Shown piece after piece: positions 1 through 14,767 of a stretch of 64,000 nt of DNA. The stretch lies in the NCBI RefSeq assembly GCF_022539665.2, contig NC_081337.1, positions 8,532,679-8,596,678 of the forward strand, in the 5' to 3' direction. Numbering within the stretch: the stretch's first letter is position 1; every line of letters begins with the position of its first letter. Below the pieces are notes generated by a model. It saw only the letters and a list, made by a program, of their open reading frames with translations, had not been told where the DNA came from and did no database searches. Position numbers and translations under genes: made by a program. Origin of the DNA: Daphnia carinata. Lineage: Eukaryota; Arthropoda; Branchiopoda; Diplostraca; Daphniidae.

Positions 1-639
1 AAATGTGAACTGGGAAAATCGTTTACGAACTGGCAAATTTTTTTTCTTCTAAGAAAGTCGATTTGCTGCGGGAGCGAAGCCCAATCGATGAACCGTGTGT
101 CTTTAAACGTTGATTGCCATCTTGTATTCGTCCTCGTCAAACTTCAAAAACTTGTAGTTTGACCAAGTTGACTTGCTAAATGTTGAACGACAGTTCCGCG
201 TGAAACTGGATGCTCTTCTCCTTGTAGTAACCAACGCTTGTCCCAACGTTTTCCATGGTTTGTTTTACAAAATAAAGGGAGATTTTGAATCGGGGAGATT
301 GGAAATATTCGTGAAACTATTCGCCAGCTCATTCTTTCGATTTTCATTGTCTTAATGGACGAATATTGCCAACTGAGTAAAGGGATATTTCTAGGTAATA
401 GGGAAAAATAGAAAACGTGAACGTGACCGGAAGCGTACGGCATCTGCTTCTGTGTCATGGCATTTCCTCTGCCCTTTTTTTTATATTCTATTTCCCCTCA
501 ATTTTCCTTTTCCCTCCCTTTGGCAATTGATGCGTGCGTACCATATTGGCTGGTGTATAGACTATCTTTTTCCCCCTTTTGATTCGCGGCATTTTTTCCA
601 GCACTGTGTGCTCTGAATAAACCATCGTTTGGGCCCGTC

Positions 640-670
<31 letters not shown>

Positions 671-674
671 TTTT
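640..674. repeat. Poly-T tract
   Basis: T11-C-T23 on the plus strand. In reverse orientation it yields Lys-rich open frames that are not genes. Confidence 0.95.
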
Positions 675-2605
675 GTCTGTGCGGCCGTTGGGTTGTGTCC
701 GTGTATAGGAGCGTCGAGGTGATGATGGCGACGTGTTAGCGTATGTGTAAAGGAGGGGGGTAATTGACTGCCAATGAAAGCCCATTCATTGGCTTCACAA
801 TAGACGACTAACTGGGCCGATGAGTGCAGTGCGCGCACAGAAAGAAGAACCTCGTAGCGTCGCCCGAGTCGACACCAACTTTTCTGGCCACGTCATAGAA
901 GCATTTCCACCTTTTTTTTTCATGCGCTACACTTTCTTGATTCATTTGATTTCAGCGCATGTTGGGATTATTAGTAAGACGTTTCGTTTTTCATCGATTC
1001 GTTCGTTTAGTAATGGCAGACGGTTTGTACTTGAATTTTTATGTTCTGTTCGCTCAGTTTGGTTTTTGTTTTTTTCACTAGACTATGTGTGTTCATCGCA
1101 CAAAGGTTGGGTGAAGAAGGGCGAACGTTGTGGCTGGTTCAAAGAAAATGGGATACACACGTCAGATGTTTGTTTTCTAGCCCGACGATAGAGCCAGGGT
1201 GGGTGGTCAGTCGGGTCAATCTACACCGCCATTGCATAAACAGTGGATCAACGTATTGTGGACATAGTGGATCGTGTTGTTGCTCACTGTATCGTGCAAG
1301 TCGAGCCTTTTTGATGACCGATCCATTCTCTCTTTTTATCCGCTTTTTTTTGTGTGTGTGTGTGTCCCCTTTCTCCCATCGCTACGCCTATTCTTTTTCG
1401 CTGTTTTGTGTTTGTGTCTGGCAATCGGGTTACACACAATATAATCTACAAGGTTGGCCTCTATAGTGTTATTCTTGTATACTCCTTGGCAAGCGCTATT
1501 CCAAGGGGGGGGGGGGGAGAGGTGTTGTCCCTTGCTTTTCTTTACTTGTCTGCGGTGGGGGTCGGGGGCGATTGAGCGGCGTTGAACTGTGAAAGGCGCT
1601 GCCATTTACGCGCACGTATAGCCCACTACCATTCGTGTAGTGTAGCGCATTGCTGGTCTGTCACACACACACACTCGCACAAAAGTCTGTGTGTTGAACC
1701 TAAAGTTATCCTTCTCCTCCCACCGTCAGCTCAGCAACCGACACACAATAGGTGCAATAAAGACGGCATTCAGGCCAGGCGACTGGGCCAGCAACAGCGA
1801 CAAATTGCTGATCTGATTGCAGCTTCGTGTCCTCGACTCTTGTCCTTCCTCTTATTCTCCCTTTTTTTTTCGAGGAGGAAAGGGGAGAGGATTTTCTTTG
1901 CTATCTTTGGTTATGCGACCGTGGTTCCATGGTGCTGGGATCAGCATCGAGACCTTCCCTCGTATTGCACTGTCCGTTTTTTTTTTTTTTTCAATAACAA
2001 TACAAAAGCGATGCGACCGTCTCTCTTCTTGGTCTTTGTGCGTCTATACATATGTATACTCTACGTACACAAACAGGGACGAAAGAAGAAGAAAAAAAAA
2101 ACACAATAGATAGAAAACTCTGGAGTCGGGATTGTTCAGCGTCCAGGGGCTGTGTTGGCTTACCGCGATTGTGTCCAAATCGTTCAAACTTTAACGTCGG
2201 GGGCCGGCCCGGAGAGAGTGAGGGGAGGCATGTAAAAGATGAAGGGAAATGGTCGAAACAGTTAAACTCAGCAAATTTTAACTTTTTTTTTCTTTTTTTT
2301 CGTTGAAAGCGTTTTGTGTTTTGAGCTCTAGCGTCTTTTGTGGCAATTTCTCGCGAAGCGAAGGAAAAATAAGCGGACGACGGAGGACGCATCCGTTTTG
2401 ATTTGTGACGAATGCGATGTGCATGCACCGGTCTTGAATGGGATTGTGCCATCTCGAGGTTTTGAGGAACTGTTTCTGTTTATGCATCCCCCCAAGGATT
2501 TTGGGCTCTGGTCAATATTGATCTTTCATCTTTGGCCTCTTGTGGCTTGATTTTCGTTTCACTTGAAAATAAGTATTTAAAAAAAGTATGCAAGATTCGC
2601 AAGTC

Positions 2606-2643
2606 ATTGAAATCGCTGGCCGGCCTCGACCAGCGATTTCAAT
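2606..2643. repeat. Perfect 14-bp inverted repeat (hairpin)
   Basis: Arms attgaaatcgctgg (2606-2619) and ccagcgatttcaat (2630-2643) are exact reverse complements around a 10-nt GC-rich loop (ccggcctcga). It lies in a non-repetitive stretch, so it is not a microsatellite by-product. Function unknown. Confidence 0.9.
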
Positions 2644-3076
2644 CATTCAAGTTGTACCCCGGCAACAAACAGTTGTTGTAGCTACCTTGAGACCTTGTAC
2701 AGTGTTGTAAACGTACCGCATCACACTCGTTCTCAGCTTACAGAATCACCTGTTCATACCATTAGCGAATGGATGAAGCAGAGTGACATCTGTTTCGCGT
2801 TTGCATTCAAGTTCTGGCTGTGCGCTTCGTTCACGTTGAGCGTGAATGAATTTTCTTTTTCTTCCCTTCGTTTCTCTATCTCTCCGAATCGCCATACACA
2901 CGAAATTTTGTTGAATCAGCATAGCTGAGTCAACAACTCGAATGTGTATTTGTGGCGTCCATTTGCTAGGCATGTGTTTAAAGCCCCTTCGTAGTAATGT
3001 ACATTCAAACAAACTAAACGAAATTACGAACTGGGACAAGTACGTCGCCCCACTGGCACACCTGTCAATGTCCCAA

Positions 3077-3140
3077 CACGTGCCTTATATAACTAGGAGC
3101 ACATTTGGTCTCCTAGTCAAGTCAGGTCAGTCAAGTCAGT
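3077..3140 (+). promoter_or_regulatory. E-box, TATA, palindrome and GTCA-repeat cluster
   Basis: In order: CACGTG at 3077-3082, TATATAA at 3086-3092, an 8-bp inverted repeat actaggag/ctcctagt (3092-3099 and 3110-3117), and gtcaagtcag twice (3116-3125 and 3130-3139). The sequence TCAGTC at 3127-3132 matches the arthropod initiator but is 43 nt from the TATA, longer than usual. It could be a plus-strand promoter or simply a repeat-rich stretch. Confidence 0.3.
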
Positions 3141-5769
3141 AGCCTCGTCAAGTTTTGGTAAAAATTAAAAACGAAAAAAAAGAAATGAAACAAATTGTTG
3201 AAAAAAAAGGCCGTGTTGCGACATCACACTGTTTAATGCGTCCGTATTGTCAGTCCTTTTTTCTTTCCTTTTTTTAACAACCGGAATCCACTTAAAACAC
3301 TTAAAAGCGATGGTGGCGCAATGTTTGTCGCATCTTCTTTTTACTTGACGTCATAATAATATCATTGAGAGTGTGTGTGGAGGGGCTTTTGTTTCTAGTT
3401 GTGCGATGCACAACAATCAGCTCTGTGATGATGTGACGATAATAGAACGGCCGTCTCTATTTGCCCAAAGTGCCGGAATGGAGAAAAGAACGCAAAGACA
3501 AATAAGAAAAAAAAAAGACAAACTATTAAAGAGAATAGCCGGCAGATGAAACGAAACCGCCCATATTTTTTTTTGGCCCTCCCCATCTGATTAGTTACAT
3601 TTCACTCGCCCTTTTTTTTTCCTTCTTTTTTGTCTGTGCAAGTGTGGTGGCAGGTCTGTGTGTGTGTGTCTAAGACACAGTATTATACTTTTTGAAAAAT
3701 GAAAAGCGAAACGATATCGGGTGGGGTAGGGGTTGGGGGGTTGGGAGAGAGATGGGGACGGGATCGCGGCAGTTGTGTGCGGCGAGGGTTTTTGGCGGTG
3801 TCCTTTTGATGACGCAAAAGCGCCGCTCCAACTACTCTCGTTTTCGTTTCATTTTCTCTTTAGTCTCGACTGAGCCTTTTTTTTCAGGCCTCCGATAAAA
3901 GGAAAAATCTTTCGGCCCGCGTTGACAATGGGCAACGACAAAACGGTAGATAAAGAATCACCCCACTCGCCCACCCATTGGTCTGACGTTCTCTTGTCTT
4001 TCTTTAGTATTATTGCTATTATTATTATTATTATTATTTGGCGTTGTTTGTCGGGATACGGGTTGCAGTTCATTGTGTTTTAAACTTCGTAAAAAAAAAA
4101 AATGAAGCGGTGGTGGGAAACAAAAAAAAAAATTGAGGGCAATTAAGCCACAAAGTCCTCACTTAGTTTCGCCATTTATTCATTTATTGGTTTACGATGT
4201 TCCATTTCATATAATTGTAGTCGTAATTGCAATGGTCGCCTTGTGTTTAGCGCTCGAACGCGCCGGGAATGTTTCTTGTTTTTGAAATTGCTTTGCCAAA
4301 ACGGGGTTCAACGTGACGACACTGCCTTTTGTGTGCGCTTGTTTGCCTGCTCTTTTCTTTCGAGTATAAACCCCCCGTTGCGGTTGCGAATGAGGGAAAC
4401 GATATGGAAAACAGACAGAAAGAGAAAAGGCCTTTTTTTTTTTTGGTTGAATGTGGTTTTTGTTGTTTGTTTGATTTTTACGACGATTTGGACGTTTCAA
4501 TCGTTAGTAGAAGGTCAGAAAGATTGGGAAATTCCAAAACCGAAAAACGCCAAACAAAATTGGAAATAAAAACGAGAAAAGGAGACGAGACAGTATGAAG
4601 AGAAAGAGACGAGGGTAGACGCATATGGAATGTTTGTGATGCATAGTAGAGTCAATTATAATTTTTTCTTTCCTTTTTTTTTTTTTTGTTGTGGATTACA
4701 CTATTCATGATTCTATTCAGTGAAAAATAGACCACAAAAAAAAAAGAGAGAGAAGAAAAGGAATAGATGGGGGGGGGGTTTGTGTTTCATTCTTATGGAA
4801 TTTTTTTTTTCCTCTTCTTGTTAGTAGACCGTCGAGAGAGGGCTGTCAGTTCACTTGTCTATCATTACGACGAGTGGTCCTGCTGCGGTCTTGTCACATC
4901 ACCTGCTGAGTTGGGCCAGCAGACAACCCGAAGCCCGGAACTCGTGGGCCAGCATTTTGACGGGAATCTGCTCTCTCTCTCTTTCTTGCTTCGTCGTCTT
5001 TTTGGTTCGCTCCAACTGTGCAGGTTGTCCTTTTACCATTTTTTTTTTTTTTTTCCTCCATTCCAACTCGTCGTCCCTTTTTTTTTTCTCTTCGTCGTTT
5101 CTTTTATTTTATCCGCCTTATATTCCCGTACGTAGTGACATTTGATGCCAAACTGGACAAGCGCACGAGCCAACAGGCCACGGGCCCATTCTTTTTTTCC
5201 CCCCTTTTTAAATTATGGGTATTTCACAACGTTTAAAACACAACAGGATTTTTCTGAATTTGGCATTGACTTGACTCCACCTGTTATCGTTGTTTTGTTG
5301 GTGTTGCTGTGTTATTCTTTATTCTCTCTTTTCGTCCCTCAAACACTTAACAAAACCAAATCACCAATTGCCCCGCAACAGACACAATGGGCACCAACAT
5401 CATAGGAATGCACACATTTAAACAGTCACACAAGAACACAGCCGTCTCTCAGATTTTCTTTTTTTTTTTTTTTTTTTTTTGTTATTTTTATTTATTTTTT
5501 TTTTATTTGTCGTCTTCTTTTTCTTTTTTTTTTGCCCTTTTACTGGAATTCCGTGAGAATTTCCCTTTTTTCTCTTGCTATTTTTACAGACAGGTTTAAA
5601 ATTTGAAAAGGGTTTAGAACAGCATAAACATGAAATGGCCTATGACAAAGAGAAGCAAACCGAATACGCAAAGCTCAAACTAGTCAGGGACGGATCGCTT
5701 AAACAACAACTTTCGGGGATCCGGTTATCTATTCCAATCCTTCTGTTTGTTTCGTTTTTTTTAAATACT

Positions 5770-5775
5770 TTTATT
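5770..5775 (-). terminator. Candidate polyadenylation signal of the Sox21a-like gene
   Basis: AATAAA on the minus strand (TTTATT on plus), about 150 nt past the stop codon. It is the nearest canonical hexamer I noticed in the 3' flank. T-rich plus-strand DNA produces such hexamers by chance, so this is only a candidate. Confidence 0.35.
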
Positions 5776-5924
5776 CTTATTCTCGAAGTTATCATTATTT
5801 TTTTTTCAAATCGAATTTTTGGGAAATTTTGAAAGTTCAAAAGAGAATTCACGAATTGTTGTCTTTACGCTGGCTACGAACACTGGGCTACAACATCGAA
5901 AGTAATAATGTTGTGATTCGAGTT

Positions 5925-7625
<1,701 letters not shown>

Positions 7626-7734
7626 TTACAAAGAAACACTGTCCAGATGCACACGTGTCGCGCGGCGGGAAAACACGCATACGGTAATAGCCAAACTGGT
7701 CACGAACTGAATTGCTGCCACCGTTGTAGTTGAA

Positions 7735-7778
7735 TGTGATATACGGCCGAGACCCGACCGAACACGAGACCTTATAGG
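7735..7778 (-). promoter_or_regulatory. Candidate core promoter of the Sox21a-like gene
   Basis: On the minus strand a TATA-like CCTATAAGG lies at 7771-7778, about 190 nt upstream of the chosen ATG. TATCACATTC, a poor initiator match, lies roughly 35-40 nt further downstream. The surrounding 7740-7830 is GC-rich and free of homopolymers. Spacing is only approximately right and no transcript data are available. Confidence 0.3.
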
Positions 7779-10218
7779 ACGTGCACGACCGCTAGCCTGC
7801 CACTCGAGGGCTGGTCGGTAGGGGGAGGTGTGGGGTGTTGGCAAAGGAGAAGCGTATGGGAGGGTGGGGGTGGAGTGTGTACCAGTCCCGCGCCGACGCA
7901 GAGATCCAATGCGGGAATCTCTTTTCCCTAGTATACTATTTGCCTTCTTTTTCCTTTTTCTTTGTGTGTGTTTCTTTGTGTGTGTTTCTTTTTGTTTCGC
8001 CTTCGGTTCGTTTGGGAAGATGGTAGAAAGAAGAATGAGAGGGGAGAAGAATGGAAGAAAAGAAGGGGTGGCGACGTTTATGTTACAGCCTGCTCAAGAT
8101 TGGCGATCTCTTCCCATATGCGTGCACGCTCACGTGACGTGTCTTTTGTTCCCATTGGCAAAGAAAACAATGCCCTCCTCTTTCTACCCTGGGATGACAA
8201 GCTCCTCCCTACACCGGAGGTACTTGGCATTCTGCCTTTAACCCGCATCACCCCTTTTGCCTATCACTGTGATATACACTCGTATGACAGGCGTCATTTC
8301 TTGTGTCTCCCAATCCCCCTTTTTTAAAAATGATTTTGTTTGTACGGGAATTTCACACGGTTCATCAATTAGGACATGTTGAACATTTCGAATAGCGAAA
8401 ACGTGCGCCTTCCGCATGTTCCCGGCTCAGGTTGTCGCTTTGATTCATATATTGATGTTGTCATTTCACATGCTAACCAATTGTTGGTGTTTTTTATCCG
8501 TTCGGCTAGCGATGAATTAACTTGATTGCACAGGTGCGTTAGCCAGCGGCGGCAGTTACTAGCAGTAAGCATGCGTGTTTTACTGTTGACAAAGTGAATG
8601 AAGGTTCTACTTTACAACTATTTCATTCATTTCAGTTAGAAAAAACGTGACTTCCAAGAATATTTGTTGAGTTTGTTTGGTTTTTGTGTCTGTATGTGTT
8701 AATCTAGTTCGAGCCGTTTCGAACTTGACGCGTTGGTTGAATGTTGAACAAGCGAAGTTTTGGTGTGTTCGCTATCAGCTTCGTGGTTTTCACGCTAGGT
8801 GGCGTTACCTGTCAGCAGAAGGCCTCTTTCAATCACGAATTTTGCACGACTTTTCGCCTTGTAATGCCTTTAAGGATTTGACTCGAACCGACTTTTTATT
8901 TTCGCTTTTGTTTTTCCTTTTTTTCGTATACGTGTTCAAAAAATTTCTCCGTCGTTGGGTTAGTGCCCGGAACTAAACTGGAACATCGAAAAAGCGGTCT
9001 CTGTTTGGTTATTGCTTTGTCGAAATGAGATGCTTTTTGATCAGCGCAAGCTCTGAATATTTTGCTGAAAAGGAGCTCTAGTTGTGAACAAGTTTGAACG
9101 ATGAAAGTTGCTATTCACGCTGGACGTTGTACGTAAAAAAAAAAATATTGGGGAAAAGTTGGAGGGGCTAATAGGTAAAATCGTAGTCAAGAAAGCGTGC
9201 GGTTTTTTAGTAGATCAGAGAGGTCTCTAATGATTTGGTTGCACTTCATTCGTTCGACCGGACACAGACAAGATATTGAAGCCTCCCGCTTTTGTTTTTG
9301 CATTTTGTTATTGTTCTTTGGTTTTCTCCGGGGTTTCTGGTGCTCTGCGAGGTAGTGAATCGAACGGAAGCGTACTTGAAGGAATGTTCTAGCCTTTTGT
9401 TCCGATTTTGCTTTGACATCCTAACAGCAGCTCAACAAAGTTTTCCAAATAGAGTGGGATAATCAGAACGAAAGAATGTGTGCATTCCTTCTGGCTCTCG
9501 TTTTGTACACAAAAGGGTGAGGGGATCGAATAATGTGAAGAGAACCCGCAATGTCACGGCTGTATACGTACCATATACATACAAACAACGATGACGACGC
9601 GTACGGACAGAGAGAGCACAGGTGAACGGGAAAAGTGTAAAGAAATTTGAAGAAAAAAAAAAAAAAAAAGATATCCCTGAGTTGTGTTTTTTAATTACGT
9701 CGAGATGTTGGGTGCATTCCAGTCGACTTGTTTTCTGCTTTCCATTCACATTTCATAGAAAAATAACAGCCTTTTTTTTTTTCTTTTTGTTTGCTGCTAC
9801 TGCATTGAGTCAACACTTACGTTCTTGCAGCCCCCTTCACCCTCCCACGTTTTTTCTTTTATAGGCTGTTGACTTTTAATTGAGATGATTTTGCCGCCCC
9901 TTCTCATTTTTTTCCGTACGCCTTTTCAAAAGTCTGGGGGGCTTTTGAATGTGCCATTAGTTACAGTCTTTCGTTTTTCTTGAAGAAAATCCAACATGAA
10001 AAGAAAGTTTTGAGCTCAGGAAGAAAAAGAGGGGAAAAAAAAAATGTTGAAGTCTCTTCCTGTCGTTTCAGTCTCGCTGTCATGTTTTGTTGTCGTCAAA
10101 GCTCTGCCACTGTTATGTGTATGGAGATGCTTTTTAAGTAGAGGAAGTGTGGAAGAAGTTGTCACTTTTTCCCGGACACATCTTCTCTTTATCTTGTGTT
10201 TCTCCTCCCAAATTTTTC

Positions 10219-10224
<6 letters not shown>

Positions 10225-10254
<30 letters not shown>
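10225..10254. repeat. Poly-T tract (30 nt)
   Basis: Uninterrupted T30 in a pyrimidine-rich neighbourhood. Confidence 0.95.
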
Positions 10255-10255
<1 letters not shown>

Positions 10256-10954
10256 TTCTCTTGCTCCTTGGCCGATGTCGATGTCGTCTCCTCGTTCTTC
10301 GTTGTCCCCTCATTATTTGATTGTTTACTTTTTTTTTTTTTTATTCTCCCGTTTTTTTTAAATAGGTTTTATTTGGTGTTTAAGGGAGTTGCAGGGAAGT
10401 GATGGCTGTTGTTTCGCTTTTCGTAGAAATCAAGTGTCTTTAACAGCAACAAGGCACACTTGAGGTTTTTCATGAAATAGAAAAAAGAAGAAAAGAAAGG
10501 GTTTTTTCAAATTTTATGACAATAGTTTTTGGAATAGCGAACAAAAATAAGCATTGCCGAGACGTACCTCTTTTCTTTTTTGGACGATGTCCATCCTGGA
10601 AACTCTCTTGTCTCTTTTGGGGAGGCGCAAGAAGAAGAGAAAAGCAGCAGCGTCACCCAATCTATAACGACACACTGACAATTTTTTTTTTTTGCCTTCT
10701 TGTTTGATTTTTCATTTAAAGATTTTTTTTTGTCATCTTTCATTTCGTAAGCATCAAGAGAAAACAAAGTGACGCGAAAATTTTTTGGGGGGACAGGTTC
10801 AATCAGCTCTGGTACGAAAATTTCTTAAAATTGTATTCTTTGAAAAGTTTTGTCTTTAATTTGGAAATTTCCGAGCATTTGTTAGCTTTGTTTAATCTCT
10901 TTTCTTTCGTTTGTGTACTCGTTTAACTTTGGCTAAAAGAAAGGAAATTACGAG

Positions 10955-10956
<2 letters not shown>

Positions 10957-10995
<39 letters not shown>
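10957..10995. repeat. Poly-T tract (about 39 nt)
   Basis: One of the longest uninterrupted homopolymers in the window. Confidence 0.95.
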
Positions 10996-10996
<1 letters not shown>

Positions 10997-13099
10997 TAAC
11001 AACTAGTCCATTACAGTCGACCGCCTCCTAAATCACAGGGAATTTTTGGAGAAACGACTCGTGAAAAAAAAAAAAAAGTGTTATTCGCCTGAATTATTGA
11101 AAAAGAATCTCTTTTTTGCATGTTGTACTTGAGGCATTTTGACAAGAACACCGTTTCTTCGATTTTTGGGTTGGAAAGAAGCTCCATCAACAATTGGCGT
11201 GCATAAACATAAACAGTCCAACAAAAGTTTTAATTTTTCCTCTTGTTTCAATCACGTTTTGATGTCGAGTTGAAAAGCACAACAAAGATGTTGGCGGGGT
11301 GTAGGTGAAATGTGTTTGACCGTATTGTGTACCAAACAGAAGGCTCTTTTTGGCTTTTCATTGACGTCGTCGCGATCAACTTAATGAAGTATTGTATGAT
11401 TGTAAAAAAAGGCTGTTGAAAAGGAGGTCGATATGTTGTGCTTTTCTGTTGCTACTTTCACAGAAGGAAAAGAAGAAATTGGGCGTCATAAAACCTTTTT
11501 TTTTTTTTTTTTTTTTTTTGCAATGACATCCTCTCGTTCCCGCCTTTTCATACTTTTTCAAAACTGCCTTTTGTGCTGTAACAAGTTGTCATCCTTTTCT
11601 TTTCAGCAAGTCATGTCTCTCTTTCAACGTCTTCTATCTTGTCGCTTATTTTTAGCTCCCGGATAACAAGGTTTTTAAAGACATGTTTGTTATGATAGAT
11701 GCATTTTCTTGCATCGTCTTGGTTCTGTATCCTAGGGTCGCGGTCAGTTCACGCTCGTGATAACAACTCACAACAGTTTTTTTTTTCTGGTAGCCCAACG
11801 TGAATCAACTTTGAAAAATATCGAAAAGCAATTTTTTTTTGTTTGGCTTCGTACCGAAATCTATGCGAGTCTTCCACATTCGTTACGCTTTATTGTCTAA
11901 CGACGCATATTGTTCTTTCCTACCGTTACGACTGCTAGTGGTAGCCGTACAACAAATGGATATATTTTGTTATTGTTTTTTTTTTTTTTTTTTTTTTTTT
12001 AAACTGTGTCCCCGGCCGTTTGCGAACAACAGATAGTTCCCCTCCTTTCGGTTACGCCCTAATATTCTGTTTTTTTCCCTATTGTATACTCGTTTCACGT
12101 ATGGGGGTCAACTTCAATGGAGTGGCATATTTGCTACGCATTTGGCTAATTTAATGAAAAAAAAAAACCTTTGTGTGTGTGTGTGTTGTTGAGGCAATTC
12201 GTTTCGCATTTGAACTTTTATTTTGTTGTTGTTTTTGTGTGCGTATTTTTGCAATGAGAAGTTCTTCGTCATTGCGGTTGTTTGACGTATTGCTCGACTA
12301 TAGGCCTCAGTGTCTCTATTTTTTTTTTTTTTTTTTTTCAGGAAGCGAATCTAATTAGTTGTTTTGGAGTAGCCACTAAAGGAAACAGGCTCCGTGATGA
12401 GAATAAAAGGGGGGGGGGGGGCAGACATTGCGCTGGTAATTCGCTACGAACTGAAGAAAAGGTCGAACAAAACAAATGGAAGCCGGTTTTCTTTTTTTTT
12501 GTGTTTGAGGTGGTAAGCGGTCCCTATTCTGTCCCGTTCAGCGACACCTGCTGTGAGAAAAGGCAGTGATAAAAAAAAAAAAAAAAATTTTTTTAGGGAG
12601 GGGGGGGGGGAGCTTTGCAAGAGTCATAAAAAGACGTTGGCTTCCACTGTGCACTATATGCCTATCTATTGAAACCCCCCTCCATTTTGTTTTGTTTATC
12701 GGAGAGGAGAGTGAGAGAGAAAGAAAAAGAGAGATTCTTTTGCGCCAGCGAGTGACACAAAAGAGGGCGTTTCGTTTTGCAAAAGAGATTGTCACGCTCG
12801 AAGCTCTTTTGCTTCATGTTGGATCTTTTTCGATGGGATGTCGAGGCCCATCAGGTGTCTAGGAAAAAGCTCTCTTGCTCCTTCTTTTTTATTCTTACCT
12901 TCTCGTCCGGCTTTTTCTATGAGAAAAAGGGGAAAAAAAACTACGTGAGCCGTGACAGCGTTTTCTTTCCTCCTCATCGAGTCGAAAAGAAAAGAAAACC
13001 CCCCCAAAAAGAAAGAGAAATAAAAGCTACTTGTCTTCTTCAAAAGAGTGAAGACCGTGTTATGTTGGTGGACGGCCGGGCCAGTCGTGGAAATTTTCC

Positions 13100-13125
13100 T
13101 TTTTTTTTTTTTTTTTTTTTTTTTT
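13100..13125. repeat. Poly-T tract (26 nt)
   Basis: Uninterrupted T run followed by A-rich sequence. Confidence 0.95.
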
Positions 13126-14727
13126 CAAAACAAAACAAAAAAAATAAATAAAAGGTGGGATGTGAAGTAACTGACCGCGTGTGCGTGAAAATGCAACTAC
13201 GTAAAACACTCGATGGAACGTGAACACAGCAATAAGAGGCTTTGGGTCCATCGCACTAGAGTTCCAACTTCTTGTTGTTTCTGCTGCCTTTTTTTTTGTT
13301 GTTGTTGTTCCGACCTTTTTTTTCTGTTTCTTTTTTTAAAGGATAACTTTGAGCAAGCATTCAACCGATGACCAATGCTATCTTCTTATTGCGTGCGTGG
13401 TTCTTGAACGATTCTGTTGCGTGTTTGCCCAGAGGTGGTACCACCATCTTTGTTTTTTTTGTTTTTTTTGCAAGTTCAAATGAGAAACGGTTTCAGCGCA
13501 GGAGAATTGAATAACGATAAAAGTACCTTTTATTTTAGCTCCCATGATTTTACTGGCGTTTTTTATTTTTTTTTTTAATTTTTGAATCGGTTTTTGCTCT
13601 CGATTGTTTCGCTCGTTGTCGTTGTCGTTGTTTTGTTGTTTTGTTGTTGTTCTAGACACTGTCCCGTCTTTAGTCTTTTTTCATTCTCCCTGTCTACTGC
13701 CCAAGAAGAAAAAGGGGACTCCGCTCTTTACAAATCGAATCAAAAGGTTATTTTCTTCTCCTTTTCTTCGCCTCTTTTGCTTTGACGAAACGTGAAGAGA
13801 ATCTAAAAATTTTCGTTGATCGTAAACCCCCCAACTGTGCCGGCAGCCGAGAACGTTTTGAAACAATCTCATTTCGAGACAGAAGCAGTCAACTAAGAAA
13901 CAGCAGGTTTCGTTTTTTTCTTTTTTTCCTACAATCTTTTTTTTGAAAAATCTCTTTTCGCCCATTCTTTTCAGGGCCTTTTACATTTCATTCTAAAGAC
14001 TATTGATGATTTTTTTTTCTTTTTTCTTTTAATTTGGATTTGAAAAGGACAAAGAGAAATCGTGAAAATGAGGAGAATTTAAAACACCCCCGCGTCTCCA
14101 TAAAAGGCTCCAGCCACTTGCTGAGTTGACATTAAAAACAGTACAATTCTTGAACATTTAAACAATTTGTTTTTGTCCACAAAGGTCATTGGGTTGATTC
14201 TCTTGCTCAGCTACTGTTTTCTTGGTCGTAGCTCATAGAGGGCGAAATGAGTTTGGCGTTTCCAACTTTTTTAAAATCCCTAATTCATTTCGCTAAATTC
14301 ATTCTACTCTGACTGATTAAGATAGGCCACTAACCTTGAAATTCTTTCACCAGCCAAAGTAATAATTGCACAGATCAAGACTTTATTAGCGTTTGAATAT
14401 CTTTCCGGCCAGCCCGAATACAACTCAAGTTGTCATGTGCACCTGAATAATGTAGTCTGCATCTATATGCGCTCGCTCATTCCGTTCTGTTCTGTCTGTC
14501 TATCTGTCCTTGTCGTCTGAGCTTTTGGTTCTTTCAATGCGCCCGTGACTATAACGAAGAGCGAACGCCAGCAGTATGGAACTTTATTGAAATGTAAGCC
14601 GATTAGAGCCAATGAAAAGCCGACTGGCGTGTCATTGCATCTCTCTTTCTCTCTGTCTGTGTGTGTGTCGATGGGAGGAGGGAGGGGGCCGCAGCTCTGT
14701 GTGTCTGTACGCTATGAGATATGACAC

Positions 14728-14732
<5 letters not shown>

Positions 14733-14766
<34 letters not shown>
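14733..14766. repeat. (AG)n microsatellite
   Basis: Seventeen perfect AG units. Confidence 0.95.

Positions 14767-14767
<1 letters not shown>

Larger units (their letters stand above)
1..5924. other. Non-coding flank downstream of the Sox21a-like gene
   Basis: I see no recognisable protein or RNA gene in the first 5.9 kb. It holds poly-T at 640-674, a (TTA)n run at about 4009-4038, T-rich tracts at 5035-5055 and 5459-5480, and short GT runs. About 2540-3160 is of normal complexity and includes a perfect 14-bp hairpin (2606-2643) and a TATA, palindrome and direct-repeat cluster (3077-3140). An exon-like stretch follows a good 3' splice-site pattern near 5590. Confidence 0.7.

Noticed and set aside
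498-838. Lys-rich open frames across a poly-T tract
   Set aside because: Produced by poly-T read on the minus strand and overlapping in several frames; no domain.
1582-2109. 175-aa plus-strand open frame
   Set aside because: Built on CA repeats and T tracts (His/Thr and Phe runs); no domain and competing frames overlap it.
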